From: GWA1-39-11 sp964360265
Lineage (GTDB): Bacteria; Patescibacteriota; Microgenomatia; Levybacterales; GWA1-39-11
Length of the DNA stretch: 31,171 bases
Reading direction: 5' to 3'
Assembly (NCBI GenBank): GCA_964360265.1
Contig: CAYHUY010000010.1
Location: 1 to 31,171 of the forward strand
Of this stretch, positions 1 through 7,479 are shown in pieces (within the stretch, counting starts at the first letter, position 1; each line of letters begins with the position of its first letter). Both the position numbers and the translations under genes were made by a program. The notes beneath the pieces were generated by a model. The model was not told where the DNA came from. It saw nothing but the letters and a program-made list of their open reading frames with translations, and did no database searches.

Positions 1-1
1 A

Positions 2-883
2 GCTACAGCTGATGCTCTAACCGAGGCAGTGGATAAAGCGATTTCTAAAACGAAACAGAGCTTAAAATTAGAACTCGGAAGAAATGGGGAAGAGATGGAT
101 GCAGAACTGTCGGCAGTGGTTGGTTTTTATTGGCCGGGTGCAAGCGAAGAAGATAGGCAAAAGATAGCAGTAAATGTTTCTCTAATGCACGAATATTACA
201 AAGGGACAACAGATCAGCCGGCTTTATTGCCCCCGGAAACTTATGAAATTTTAGAAAGCAAAAGTCAGCTTATCGTGGAAAAGTGTGCAAATGTGCCATG
301 GCTTGCCAATGCGGTGATTGGGCTTGCTATTGCCGAAAGTCGTGGAGGAGTTGACGGAGGGTTGGGAGGTGCGACTAAAGACGGGGCCTTGGGACCATTT
401 ATGATGACTGCGGATTTTATAAGGGAACACGGCTACGAACCCACAAATGATGAGAATGACCCGCGTCTGAGTTGGGAAATAACATTACCAATTGTAGTCG
501 ATGAGCTTATAAAAAGAACAGAACATTTTGGGGGAAATCTGGGTTTTGCTGTTTGGTCTTGGCATCGTGGGGTTAAGGCAGTTGACGACGATATAATACA
601 ACTTGCCACCCAGAAAGGGTTCTCGGTTGATGTTCCTATTGCGCAGATTGTAAAGGACAACAGTTTCACGGAATTAGATTTGGAAGAAGACGCGCTTATT
701 AAGCGGGCACTAAATCAACCCGGTCAGGATAGTACGTCGATATTTCTTTTAAGGAACGCCGCAGGAGTTCTTGTTTGGGTGCATGTTCAACGGCTAGCAG
801 ACAAAATAAAATCGGAGGAAGCACAAGAACCTTTGGCTAACATTGTTGAATTCTCCCAAAAGCCTCAGGTAGAAGAAAATTGA
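2..883 (+). CDS. Lytic transglycosylase/lysozyme-like protein, 5' partial
   Basis: Probably a peptidoglycan-cleaving or lysozyme-fold protein. The frame is open to the left edge (codons A-T-A-D-A-L-T-E-A precede the GTG at 29), so the real start is likely outside the window; GTG 29 is only the first internal candidate. Numbering from that GTG, residues 92-187 look like a goose-lysozyme/SLT-type fold: AVIGLAIAESRGG contains a candidate catalytic Glu (E103), followed by ALGPFMMT, where transglycosylases usually have a GLMQ-type motif, and a later AVWSWHRG helix. No signal peptide can be judged because the N-terminus is missing. The C-terminal part (about residue 215 onward) is unassigned. A phage-like or secreted hydrolase are both possible; the fold call rests on motif pattern only. 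Confidence 0.6.
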   Translation, partial: ATADALTEAVDKAISKTKQSLKLELGRNGEEMDAELSAVVGFYWPGASEEDRQKIAVNVSLMHEYYKGTTDQPALLPPETYEILESKSQLIVEKCANVPWLANAVIGLAIAESRGGVDGGLGGATKDGALGPFMMTADFIREHGYEPTNDENDPRLSWEITLPIVVDELIKRTEHFGGNLGFAVWSWHRGVKAVDDDIIQLATQKGFSVDVPIAQIVKDNSFTELDLEEDALIKRALNQPGQDSTSIFLLRNAAGVLVWVHVQRLADKIKSEEAQEPLANIVEFSQKPQVEEN

Positions 884-1030
884 ACTTAAACTTCTCGATA
901 AACTCTTAGAATAAAAAATTCAGTTTCCAAAACGGAGTCAAAAATGCTGCTGGGACTAGTAAACTATGTTGGAAGGTATCATAAAGAGAGTTGTGAAGAA
1001 GGCTATATGCATTATGCCTTTACTTGAGGG

Positions 1031-1789
1031 TTAATCTTCATTCTCTTCTTGGTCTTTTTCATTATCTTCATCCTCTAACTCTTCTTGTGTTTCCTCCAGT
1101 CTTTCTTGTTCTTCTTCCTGTTCCTCCTCCATGCGTTCCTGTTCTTCCAGGGCCTTCTCCTCTGCTTCTAGCTGACCTTCCAGTTTTTCTTCTTCAGCTT
1201 CCAAAGCCTCCTCAGCTGCTTCTTCTTGAGCCTCCAGTGCATCAAGTTGTGCCTCTATCTCAGCTATCTTAGTTCTAAGAGAGCCTGCTTTTGCAGTGTC
1301 TCCATCAGAAATGGCTTGAGCAAGTTGGGCTTTGAGGGTTGCCTTTTGCTTTTTTAATCCCCTTTTTGCTTCATTGAGGGTAGCTTCTAGTTCTTCTTCT
1401 TTTTGGTCAAATAAGTCATCTAAAGCCTTGGCACGGGCTTCAAGTTCCGCCTCTTGGGCAATAAGTTTGGCAACGGATGCTTTGTGAAAGGTTAGGTTAG
1501 AAATAGCCACACCTAATCCTTGCAGGTCAACGCCCTTGTCCTGAAGTAGTTGCTGAACTTCAGTAATTCTTTCAGAAGCAAATTGAGTGTGTAATTCAAC
1601 TTCTGATTCTGAACTAGTAGCAAGGTTTATGCGAAGATTCTCAACGCCTCTATCAATGGGGTAGAGAATATCCCCTGGCTTAGCATTATTGGCTGCGGCA
1701 ACAGTTCCTACACTACCAAGGATGAGTGTTCCGATAAGGATAACTACAGCATGTGGAGTAAAACCTGATTTATATTTGTTTCTATTCAC
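1031..1789 (-). CDS. Secreted DUF5667-like protein with acidic coiled coil
   Basis: A 252-residue exported protein of unknown function. Residues 10-33 form a hydrophobic signal or anchor segment ending in VAAANNAKPGD. The stretch PGDILYPIDRGVENLR (about 38-53) matches the DUF5667 signature common in secreted proteins of Patescibacteria and Actinobacteria. From about residue 110 the protein becomes a long Glu/Gln/Ala heptad-like coiled coil ending in an almost purely acidic tail. The start is GTG at 1789, supported by a promoter whose -10 lies six bases upstream, so the mRNA would be leaderless. It is divergent from the tRNA-Trp/era region. It may act at the cell surface; no enzymatic residues are visible. 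Confidence 0.75.
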   Translation of the reverse strand: MNRNKYKSGFTPHAVVILIGTLILGSVGTVAAANNAKPGDILYPIDRGVENLRINLATSSESEVELHTQFASERITEVQQLLQDKGVDLQGLGVAISNLTFHKASVAKLIAQEAELEARAKALDDLFDQKEEELEATLNEAKRGLKKQKATLKAQLAQAISDGDTAKAGSLRTKIAEIEAQLDALEAQEEAAEEALEAEEEKLEGQLEAEEKALEEQERMEEEQEEEQERLEETQEELEDEDNEKDQEENED

Positions 1790-1825
1790 TAAATTAGCTT
1801 AGATTGATTCCCGACCGCAAGTCAA
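1790..1825 (-). promoter_or_regulatory. Promoter of the DUF5667 gene
   Basis: On the minus strand TTGACT (1820-1825), an 18-base spacer and TAAGCT (1796-1801) lie six bases before the GTG start. The spacing predicts transcription starting at or next to the start codon. Confidence 0.5.
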
Positions 1826-1844
1826 TTGCATCAAACTATATCAG

Positions 1845-1915
1845 CAGGGGTGGAGGGAATCGAACCCCCGTTGATGGTTTTGGAGACCATCGTCCTACCA
1901 CTGAACGACACCCCT
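1845..1915 (-). tRNA. tRNA-Trp (CCA)
   Basis: The minus strand folds as a 71-base cloverleaf: acceptor AGGGGTG paired with CACCCCT, a D-arm with TTCAGTGGTAGGA, an anticodon stem ATGGT/ACCAT with loop CTCCAAA (anticodon CCA), and a T-arm GGGGGTTCGATTCCC. The discriminator is G and the 3' CCA is not encoded. Plus-strand ORFs across it are spurious antisense readings. Confidence 0.92.
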
Positions 1916-1923
1916 ATTTTTCT

Positions 1924-1969
1924 ATGGAGCCACCGCTGTCTACGCTCGCGCTTCGCAGCCGGTCTCCTT
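1924..1969. repeat. Imperfect inverted repeat upstream of tRNA-Trp
   Basis: GGAGCCACCGCTG is approximately mirrored by CAGCCGGTCTCC about 20 bases later, enclosing a GC-rich segment (GCTCGCGCTTCG). It lies between tRNA-Trp and the era promoter and is much more GC-rich than its surroundings. It could be a dispersed repeat or a processing hairpin for the tRNA precursor. Confidence 0.4.
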
Positions 1970-2027
1970 CGTTTTCAAAAAACTCAGTCCGACCCAATTA
2001 TATTTGAATTCGGGATCAGATTCAATC

Positions 2028-2042
2028 TGATATAATGCATTT
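2028..2042 (+). promoter_or_regulatory. Extended -10 promoter, leaderless era
   Basis: TGATATAAT (TGn at 2028-2030, TATAAT at 2031-2036) is followed by exactly six bases and then the era ATG at 2043. No convincing -35 or Shine-Dalgarno is seen. The spacing places the transcription start at the A of ATG. Confidence 0.65.
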
Positions 2043-2897
2043 ATGCGTGTAGGCACAGTAGCATTAATTGGGAGGCCGAATTCCGGCAAGTCAACGCTTG
2101 TCAATAATCTAGTGGGGCAGAAAGTGGCAATCACAAGCCCAAAACCTCAGACCACACGGGTTTCAATGCAAGCAGTATACGACGATGGTCTAAACCAAAT
2201 TATTTTTGTCGACACGCCGGGGATATTTTCCAGCCTGCCTGCCGGCAGGAAAGGGATTCTTCCTAGACAAGTAAATCTAGTGGCAGAACGAGTTCTGAGG
2301 CAAGACGTAGACGTTATATTATATGTAGTAGACCACACACGTAAGCGCGGAATGGAAGAGAATAGAACGCTTGGGATTATCAGAAAAATTGATAAGCCCA
2401 AGATTTTAGTAATTAATAAAATTGATCTAAGCGCGCCCAGTTATCTTGAGGAGTATAAGTTTATGGAAGATGAATTTGACGCGGTTGTCGCGGTCTCGGC
2501 GCTTAAAAATAAGAATTTGCCAATTTTACTCTTGGAAATTCTAAAATATCTAAAAGAAGGAGAGAGAATAGTTGTTCGTGAAGATATGCCTACCGCCGCG
2601 ATCAACCTTGACTCCAAATTATATATCGCAGAAAACATTCGTGAGAAAGCATATCTTATTTTACGAGACGAATTACCGTATTCGATTCGTGTTGTGGTTG
2701 ATACCGTTGCGCCGCGCGACAATGGAATGTTTTACATTAAAGCACGAATTATTACGACTGCCGATCGTTACAAAAAAATGATAATTGGCAAGGGGGGCGC
2801 ACGAATCAAAGTCATTGGCAGTATGGCGCGCCGCGAACTTGAGCTTGCTACCGGACAAAAAATCTATCTTGATTTAAAAGTTGAGGTTGAAGAATAA
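2043..2897 (+). CDS. era: GTPase Era
   Basis: Ribosome-assembly GTPase that binds the 3' end of 16S rRNA during 30S maturation. The 284-residue length is near the family norm. The G domain shows G1 GRPNSGKS (10-17), G3 DTPG (57-60), G4 NKID (125-128) and G5 SALK (152-155). The C-terminal KH domain has GKGGARIK (249-256) and ends with YLDLKVEVEE. Just after G3, residues 64-69 (SLPAGR) are encoded by a palindromic repeat shared with an intergenic site at 13026, apparently an in-frame insertion into a surface loop. The start is set by the extended -10 six bases upstream. A hairpin follows the stop. Confidence 0.96.
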   Translation: MRVGTVALIGRPNSGKSTLVNNLVGQKVAITSPKPQTTRVSMQAVYDDGLNQIIFVDTPGIFSSLPAGRKGILPRQVNLVAERVLRQDVDVILYVVDHTRKRGMEENRTLGIIRKIDKPKILVINKIDLSAPSYLEEYKFMEDEFDAVVAVSALKNKNLPILLLEILKYLKEGERIVVREDMPTAAINLDSKLYIAENIREKAYLILRDELPYSIRVVVDTVAPRDNGMFYIKARIITTADRYKKMIIGKGGARIKVIGSMARRELELATGQKIYLDLKVEVEE

Positions 2898-2901
2898 CTT
2901 G

Positions 2902-2934
2902 ACCCCGCCTTTCGCGAAAGGCGGGGTTGATTTT
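2902..2934 (+). terminator. Likely intrinsic terminator after era
   Basis: ACCCCGCCTTT and AAAGGCGGGGT form an 11-base-pair stem around a CGCG centre directly after the era stop, followed by TGATTTT. The T-tract is short, so termination efficiency is uncertain. Confidence 0.65.
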
Positions 2935-2963
2935 AATACTCGGATTCCTCTTTAATATAGTTA

Positions 2964-3845
2964 ATGCCCGAATTTAAGTTTGCCCATATTCCGTCACTAG
3001 AGAATTGGATAATTTTGGCCCCAAAGCGATCCAAGCGGCCCGATATTCATATGAGGAAGAAAAAAGGATTTTGTCCTTTTTGTGTCGGAAATGAAAAACG
3101 GGAACCTGAAGTCTATAGGATTGGCGGAGAACCAGGGGATAAAAATTGGTCCGTCAGAGTAGTCAAAAACAAATACCCATTTGCGCCAATTCATGAAGTT
3201 ATAATCCACACGCCTGATCACAAACATAGCATTTCGGAAATTTCTATTGAGCATGTGAAGCTTGTCATCGAGGCCTTTGTCAACCGTTTTAATGCTCATT
3301 TAAAAAAGGGGACAGTCTGTATTTTCTCAAATTCGGGACATGATGCGGGAGAAAGCATCAATCATTCTCACTCTCAGCTTGCGGTTGTTCCAAAAGAAGT
3401 GCCGATAGTTGTTCCCTCGCTTGAGGAGTTTTTAGAGTATGACCGAGAGTTTCTAAAAGTTAAAGACTTTGAGCTTATCTGCCCACCTTACTCTCAGTGG
3501 CCGGATGAGGTATGGATAGTGCCTTTTGATCGTGGCAAATTGTTCGGCGAGATTACTTATGGGGAGATGGAGAATTTGGCGTACATTTTACGCCGCCTAG
3601 TCTTTATATTTGAAGCCCGGCACGGCGAAGATTTTCCCTACAACTTTTATATCTATCCGCACCGCGATTGGTATCTGCGGATAATGCCGCGCGCCAAAAT
3701 CCCGGGGGGCTTTGAAATAGCGACGGGAATTTTCATTAATACCCAAGACCCTCACGATACAATGAAATTTATAAAAAACCACTTTTTTGAGGAAAAACTA
3801 GAAACAATCAAACAAAACAGGGCCGAATACAGAAGGGGAGTCTAA
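2964..3845 (+). CDS. GalT-like nucleotidylyltransferase (HIT superfamily)
   Basis: Probably a galactose-1-phosphate uridylyltransferase-type enzyme moving a UMP/NMP group between sugar phosphates. The N-terminal CPFC (C37, C40) fits the zinc site of GalT. The active-site histidine motif appears as NHSHSQ (H134, H136, Q138), equivalent to HPHxQ in GalT. The 293-residue length is somewhat shorter than classical GalT (about 350). Substrate cannot be deduced; ADP-glucose phosphorylase-like members share these motifs. A weak promoter (TTGATT 2927, TTTAAT 2951) places transcription close to the ATG. GalU, which also handles UDP-sugars, lies 2.7 kb downstream but not in the same operon. Confidence 0.82.
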   Translation: MPEFKFAHIPSLENWIILAPKRSKRPDIHMRKKKGFCPFCVGNEKREPEVYRIGGEPGDKNWSVRVVKNKYPFAPIHEVIIHTPDHKHSISEISIEHVKLVIEAFVNRFNAHLKKGTVCIFSNSGHDAGESINHSHSQLAVVPKEVPIVVPSLEEFLEYDREFLKVKDFELICPPYSQWPDEVWIVPFDRGKLFGEITYGEMENLAYILRRLVFIFEARHGEDFPYNFYIYPHRDWYLRIMPRAKIPGGFEIATGIFINTQDPHDTMKFIKNHFFEEKLETIKQNRAEYRRGV

Positions 3846-3857
3846 CCCAAAACTCTA

Positions 3858-3902
3858 TGGTTTTGAAATTTCAAATTTCCAATTTCTAATTTCAAATGAA
3901 TT
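3858..3902. repeat. AT-rich left repeat of four-helix cassette
   Basis: The tract of AAATTTC/AATTTC units (3863-3898) runs directly into the start of the four-helix gene. Its reverse complement resembles the tract at 4338-4370, so the gene is bracketed by inverted copies. Confidence 0.55.
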
Positions 3903-4270
3903 CTAGAAGCTACGAAATCCACGAACGGATATTCAATTATGTAATAGATGTTATTAGATTCTTGAATAAAATCCCAAAAACTCCTACAAACCTCATTTTT
4001 ATTGACCAATGTACACGTTCGGTAACTTCTATGGGAGCAAATGACCAAGAGGCTGATGGATCATCAACAAAGAAAGACTTTATTCATAAGTTTACTGATG
4101 TTCGAAAAGAAGGAAAAGAAACAGTCTTTTGGCTACGAGTTATTGTACGAACAAATGACGGAAAGTATTCGCTAGAAGGAGAAAGATTGATTTCCGAAGG
4201 AAACGAACTAGTCGCTATTATAAGTACGATCATTAAAAATGCTTCGAAAAATAATAAAGACAGAAAATAG
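3896..4270 (+). CDS. Four helix bundle protein (S23/Avd-like)
   Basis: A 124-residue helical protein of the family known from 23S rRNA intervening sequences and from DGR accessory proteins (Avd). The signature is seen in RSVTSMGANDQEADG (about 41-55), then KKDFIHKF and a WLRVI helix. Charge is mixed with basic helices, consistent with nucleic-acid binding, but the role of free-standing members is unknown. The gene has no obvious promoter. It sits between inverted AT-rich tracts at 3858-3902 and 4338-4370, and the downstream rplA ends inside the right tract. No reverse transcriptase or variable repeat is present in the window, so a DGR is not supported here. Confidence 0.8.
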   Translation: MNSRSYEIHERIFNYVIDVIRFLNKIPKTPTNLIFIDQCTRSVTSMGANDQEADGSSTKKDFIHKFTDVRKEGKETVFWLRVIVRTNDGKYSLEGERLISEGNELVAIISTIIKNASKNNKDRK

Positions 4271-4337
4271 TTTCAATCCGACAATATTGGACAAACTTCG
4301 AACAATTTGGGCACAAAATACTGTAAATATTAAAGAC

Positions 4338-4370
4338 TTGGATTTGAAATTTGATATTTGAAATTGGTAT
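4338..4370. repeat. AT-rich right repeat of four-helix cassette
   Basis: GGATTTGAAATTTGATATTTGAAATTGG-type units (4341-4367) are similar, in inverted orientation, to the tract at 3858-3902. The repeat ends right at the rplA stop codon. Confidence 0.55.
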
Positions 4371-5213
4371 TTATTGGATATTGATTAGGATGGCGGGGCT
4401 CATGGTTGATTTGAGGGTTGCCGAACTTATTTGCGCTGCGCCTATTGAGGCGAGAAGAGTATTGATATTCTCCGAAAGTTGTTTGTCCTCAAATGAAATC
4501 TTTCCTACGGACATGTGAATAATGGGTGCAACCGTTTCAGTTTTATAAGAAACTTGACCTGCCGATAATTTTTCGACAACCTGTTCCGGTTTGTCGGAAA
4601 TGGTTCCATTTTTAGGGTTTGGCATTAGTCCCCGAGGACCTAAAATTTTTGCCACTTTTGCCAATTTTGGCATCATGGCTGGTTCGGAAACCAAGACATC
4701 AAAATCAATTTTTCCTTTTTCAACCTCGGCTATAAGCGCGTCATCCGCAACTCTAATTCTGAGTTTTTTTCCTGTTCCATGAGGGAGCGATACAACTCCC
4801 GAGATCCCTTTTTCTTTTACATTTATGTGAAGCTCAACTGTTTCGTCAAAATTAGCTTTTGCGAATTTGCGCATGATTTCAAGCCCTTTTGATAGGGGAT
4901 AGGTTGTATTTTTGGCGACTTGCGAGCTATTTCCGGAATGGCGTTTTGAGACGGATTTGAGTTCGGCTCTCTTAGCCCTTTTCGTTTGTTTGGACTGTTG
5001 GGACTGTTCGGATTGTGAACTTTTTTCTCCCGCCTCAAGTTGTGCAACCTCTTCCTCGGAAATCCCAACTGTGGTGATTCTTTGCCCACCGCCCATGTTG
5101 AGCCCTTTTGCTTGTTTTTTTTCAGCCTTTTCTTCTCTTCTCTTTTTTTGTTCGTCTTTCTGTTCTTTTTCGGCTGTTTCGTCACCTACTACTTTTAATC
5201 TAATTTTACCCAT
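4371..5213 (-). CDS. rplA: Ribosomal protein L1 with long N-terminal extension
   Basis: Large-subunit protein of the L1 stalk. The core runs from about residue 104 (TYPLSKGLEIMRKFAKANFDE) to the end and includes the hallmark GPRGLMPNPKNGT and the KISFEDKQL region. Compared with about 230 residues in model bacteria this 280-residue protein carries roughly 80 extra N-terminal residues: a Lys/Glu-rich segment (12-37), a short GLNMGGGQRITTVG segment, and a Gln/Ser/Lys-rich linker (61-99). It follows rplK after about 60 bases of CTAG-rich repeat, and the stop abuts an AT-rich repeat. An upstream AAAGG tract could serve as a weak ribosome-binding site. Confidence 0.95.
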   Translation of the reverse strand: MGKIRLKVVGDETAEKEQKDEQKKRREEKAEKKQAKGLNMGGGQRITTVGISEEEVAQLEAGEKSSQSEQSQQSKQTKRAKRAELKSVSKRHSGNSSQVAKNTTYPLSKGLEIMRKFAKANFDETVELHINVKEKGISGVVSLPHGTGKKLRIRVADDALIAEVEKGKIDFDVLVSEPAMMPKLAKVAKILGPRGLMPNPKNGTISDKPEQVVEKLSAGQVSYKTETVAPIIHMSVGKISFEDKQLSENINTLLASIGAAQISSATLKSTMSPAILINIQ

Positions 5214-5221
5214 ACTTTTTT

Positions 5222-5272
5222 TAGCCTTTAGCTCCTAGCATCTAGTACATAGTTAACTTTCTAGTTGCTGAC
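5222..5272. repeat. CTAG-rich repeat tract (rplK-rplA spacer)
   Basis: The spacer is made of units such as CTAGCATCTAG and TCTAGTTGCTGA, the same type seen at 5701-5767, 15089-15115, 24649-24760 and 25684-25770. It contains no gene. Confidence 0.7.
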
Positions 5273-5695
5273 TTATTCGGTTTGAATACCCATCGACCTT
5301 GCTACTCCCTTGACTATTTTTGCCGCCTGCTCAACATCTTTTGTGTTAAGGTCGTCCATCTTAATTTCTGCAATTTGCTTTGCTTGTACGCTGGATAACT
5401 TTCCCACAACTTCGCGGCCCGGTTTGCCAGAGCCTTTTTCAAGGCTTAGAGTTTTCTTAATTAACTCAGCAATTGGCGGTTTCTTTATTATGAACGAGAA
5501 GGTTTTATCTTCATAAACCGTTATTACAACAGGCAAAACCGTTCCTTTTTGATCGGCAGTTTTGTCATTGAAACTCTTTACAAAATCCATGATTGGTAAA
5601 CCATGGGGACCTAAAGCCGTACCAACGGGAGGAGCAGGAGTAGCCTCCCCTCCTTTAACGTTTAATTTTATTAATGTTTTTATTTTCTTAGCCAT
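5273..5695 (-). CDS. rplK: Ribosomal protein L11
   Basis: Large-subunit protein at the GTPase-associated centre that binds 23S rRNA with L10/L12. The 140-residue protein starts MAKKIKTLIKLNV, continues with the conserved ATPAPPVGTALGPHGLPIMDF (Pro-rich N-domain) and has the C-terminal RNA-binding domain ending KGVARSMGIQTE. A GTG four codons upstream (5707) is open, but the family consensus begins at MAKK, so ATG 5695 is preferred. It lies in the order secE-nusG-rplK-rplA, as in most bacteria, but rplJ-rplL are nearly 20 kb away with their own promoter. Confidence 0.95.
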   Translation of the reverse strand: MAKKIKTLIKLNVKGGEATPAPPVGTALGPHGLPIMDFVKSFNDKTADQKGTVLPVVITVYEDKTFSFIIKKPPIAELIKKTLSLEKGSGKPGREVVGKLSSVQAKQIAEIKMDDLNTKDVEQAAKIVKGVARSMGIQTE

Positions 5696-5700
5696 ACCTT

Positions 5701-5767
5701 TTAGCACCTAGCATCTAGTTAACTAGTTTCTAGTTAACTAGTTTCTAGTTGCTAGTTTCTAGTTGCT
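5701..5767. repeat. CTAG-rich repeat tract (nusG-rplK spacer)
   Basis: Near-tandem units of TAGTTAACTAGTTTC and CTAGTTGCTAG fill the whole spacer between nusG and rplK. At least six CTAG tetranucleotides occur in under 70 bases, although CTAG is usually rare in bacterial DNA. Confidence 0.75.
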
Positions 5768-6310
5768 TTATATCTTTGAGACTTGTAAGAAATCCAGTTC
5801 AACCGGTGTTTCGCGACCAAAAATTGAAACCAAAACCTTGACTTTCCCTTTTTCTTCATCAATCGACTCAACCGATCCAAGAAAGTCAGAGAATGGCCCA
5901 TCGGTAATTTTAACGGCTTCTCCTGAGGAGAAAGAGGACTTGAAAACCGGAGTCTTAAGTTCGACAAATTTCAAGATTGCCTCTACTTCTTCATCGCGAA
6001 CCGGGGTAGGTCTATTTTCGGTTCCAACAAAGCTAGTGACTCCGGCAGTGGTCCTTACTAAAAGCCAACTTTCATCATCGAGCACCATCTTCACAAAAAT
6101 ATAGCCTGCAAAAATCTTTTCCTTTACGGTTTCTTTCTTGCCTGCGCGCACCTTGACGACTTCCTTTGTTGGAACAAGAACGTCCAATATTCGTTCTTTG
6201 TAGCCCATGGCGTCAACTCTCTGCATAAGAGTTTTTGCCACTTTATTTTCATGTCCAGAGTATGTATGAACAATGAACCACCTTGGTTTTTTTTCTAGAG
6301 TATCATCCAT
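5768..6310 (-). CDS. nusG: Transcription antitermination factor NusG
   Basis: RNA polymerase-binding elongation factor. The 180-residue protein has the NGN domain from RWFIVHTYSGHENKVAKTL (10-28) through the PRxPTPV-like segment (RPTPVRDEEV), and a C-terminal KOW domain with GEAVKITDGPFSDFLGSV. Length and domain order match ordinary bacterial NusG. It starts 13 bases downstream of secE and is almost certainly co-transcribed with it from the promoter at 6508-6537. Downstream CTAG repeats separate it from rplK. Confidence 0.96.
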   Translation of the reverse strand: MDDTLEKKPRWFIVHTYSGHENKVAKTLMQRVDAMGYKERILDVLVPTKEVVKVRAGKKETVKEKIFAGYIFVKMVLDDESWLLVRTTAGVTSFVGTENRPTPVRDEEVEAILKFVELKTPVFKSSFSSGEAVKITDGPFSDFLGSVESIDEEKGKVKVLVSIFGRETPVELDFLQVSKI

Positions 6311-6323
6311 AGTTATTTATCAT

Positions 6324-6497
6324 TTAGCTCACAAGTAGTCCTAGAAGTGTTGTGAACACGTAGTCAAGCCCTCCCAGATAAAACCCTATTGCAAGACTGA
6401 TTACTATTACGGTAATAGTTAACCTGACAACGCTTGAACTTTGGGGCCAACTGACCTTATCAAGTTCCGCTTTCACTTCACCTAAGAACGTGAACAT
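6324..6497 (-). CDS. secE: Preprotein translocase subunit SecE
   Basis: Small essential membrane subunit of the SecYEG channel. The short form (57 residues) has the amphipathic GEVKAELDKVSWPQ segment followed by one transmembrane helix (about 27-54), as in Gram-positive-type SecE. An ATG three codons upstream (6506) is open, but the -10 box TAGAAT ends one base before it, so that codon would precede the transcription start. The second ATG (6497, MFTFLGEV) is therefore the better start and would give an almost leaderless mRNA. It is followed by nusG in a conserved pair. Confidence 0.93.
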   Translation of the reverse strand: MFTFLGEVKAELDKVSWPQSSSVVRLTITVIVISLAIGFYLGGLDYVFTTLLGLLVS

Positions 6498-6507
6498 AGT
6501 ATTCATG

Positions 6508-6537
6508 ATTCTACCACAATTCGTGCGCAGTTGTAAA
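6508..6537 (-). promoter_or_regulatory. secE-nusG promoter
   Basis: The minus strand reads TTTACA (6532-6537), an 18-base spacer ending in TGG, then TAGAAT (6508-6513). Its position decides the secE start, because the upstream ATG lies between the -10 and the expected transcription start. Confidence 0.65.
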
Positions 6538-6544
6538 GAAGCAC

Positions 6545-6553
6545 TGGTATAAT
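6545..6553 (+). promoter_or_regulatory. galU promoter (extended -10)
   Basis: TGGTATAAT (TATAAT at 6548-6553) lies about 40 bases upstream of the preferred galU ATG and is divergent from the secE promoter. Unlike many genes here, galU would have a short 5' leader. Confidence 0.55.
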
Positions 6554-6597
6554 CCTTTTTGACTTTTGGGTAGTTTGGAATTAAAATGATTAAACAT

Positions 6598-7479
6598 ATG
6601 TCGAAAATACGTAAGGCCGTTATTCCGGCCGCTGGGTTTGGAACACGCTTTTTACCTCAAACTAAGGCAATGCCTAAAGAGATGCTGCCTATAGTTGATA
6701 AGCCCGTTATTCAATATGTGGTTGAAGAGGCCGTTGATTCCGGGATTGAAGATATTGTTATTGTTACGGGCGCAATGAAGCGCGCAATAGAAGATCATTT
6801 TGATAGTCCAAATGCTGAGCTTTTGCAAAATCTTGAAGCAGCCGGCAAGCATGATTTGATTGAGGCGACAAAGAAGATTTCAGAGATGGCAAACTTTATA
6901 TATGTAAGGCAGAAGGGGCCGTACGGCAATGGAACCCCGGTTTTAGCGGCAGAACCCATAATTGACAATGAACCTTTTGCGGTACTTTGGGGGGATGAAT
7001 TTATCATGTCAGACCCACCTAGGCTTTCGCAGATGATCAAGGTGCATGAGAAATACGGGGGGGTTGTCATTTCAGGAGTCCGCATAGAAAAAAAAGAAGA
7101 TCTTTCGCGCTACGGAATAGCGGATCTTGAGCAAGTTTCCGGAAATGTTTTTAAGATCAAGGCAATTGTTGAGAAGCCTGATCCTGATGAGGCACCATCA
7201 AACATCGCAACCCACGGAGCCTACATTTTACCGCCCGAAATATTTTCGGCTCTCAAACGCTTGAGGCCCGGGAGGGGCGGAGAGATTTGGCTTGTTGACG
7301 CGATCAATCTATTGCGCGATGAGGGGGTGCCAATTTATGCGGTTGAGATTAAGAATGGAAAATACTACGACACCGGCAGTAAGCTCGAATATATGAAAAC
7401 CGCAGTAGAGCTAGCACTCAAACACCCCGACATCAACAGCGCGTTTAAAAAATTCCTAAAAGAACTCAAACTTGATTAG
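6598..7479 (+). CDS. galU: UTP-glucose-1-phosphate uridylyltransferase
   Basis: Makes UDP-glucose from UTP and glucose-1-phosphate for envelope polysaccharide synthesis. The nucleotidyltransferase motif AVIPAAGFGTRFLPQTKAMPKEMLP is near the N-terminus, followed by DKPVIQYVVEEAVDSGI, GTPVL, the metal-site region LWGDEF and VEKPDPDEAPSNIATHGAYIL. The length (293) is standard for bacterial GalU. An ATG four codons earlier (6586) is open, but homologs normally begin near MSKIRKAVIPAAG. The 3' end overlaps the convergent small gene by 14 bases. Products could feed the GalT-like enzyme or glycan polymerisation. Confidence 0.95.
   Translation: MSKIRKAVIPAAGFGTRFLPQTKAMPKEMLPIVDKPVIQYVVEEAVDSGIEDIVIVTGAMKRAIEDHFDSPNAELLQNLEAAGKHDLIEATKKISEMANFIYVRQKGPYGNGTPVLAAEPIIDNEPFAVLWGDEFIMSDPPRLSQMIKVHEKYGGVVISGVRIEKKEDLSRYGIADLEQVSGNVFKIKAIVEKPDPDEAPSNIATHGAYILPPEIFSALKRLRPGRGGEIWLVDAINLLRDEGVPIYAVEIKNGKYYDTGSKLEYMKTAVELALKHPDINSAFKKFLKELKLD

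Noticed and set aside
1024..1272. Pro/Leu-rich plus-strand ORF opposite the DUF5667 tail
   Set aside because: It is the antisense reading of Glu/Gln codon repeats (CTC/CTT/TTC runs), not a gene.
1804..2035. Two plus-strand ORFs over the tRNA-Trp
   Set aside because: They run antisense to the tRNA and into the era promoter region, with no family similarity.
3896..4270. Diversity-generating retroelement because of the Avd-like protein
   Set aside because: No reverse transcriptase, template repeat or variable repeat is visible; the family is also common outside DGRs.
4912..5238. Cys/Ser-rich plus-strand ORF opposite L1
   Set aside because: Antisense shadow of the Lys/Ser-rich L1 extension.
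5701..5767. CRISPR array
   Set aside because: The CTAG units are very short and degenerate with no regular 30-base repeats and spacers, and no cas gene is present.
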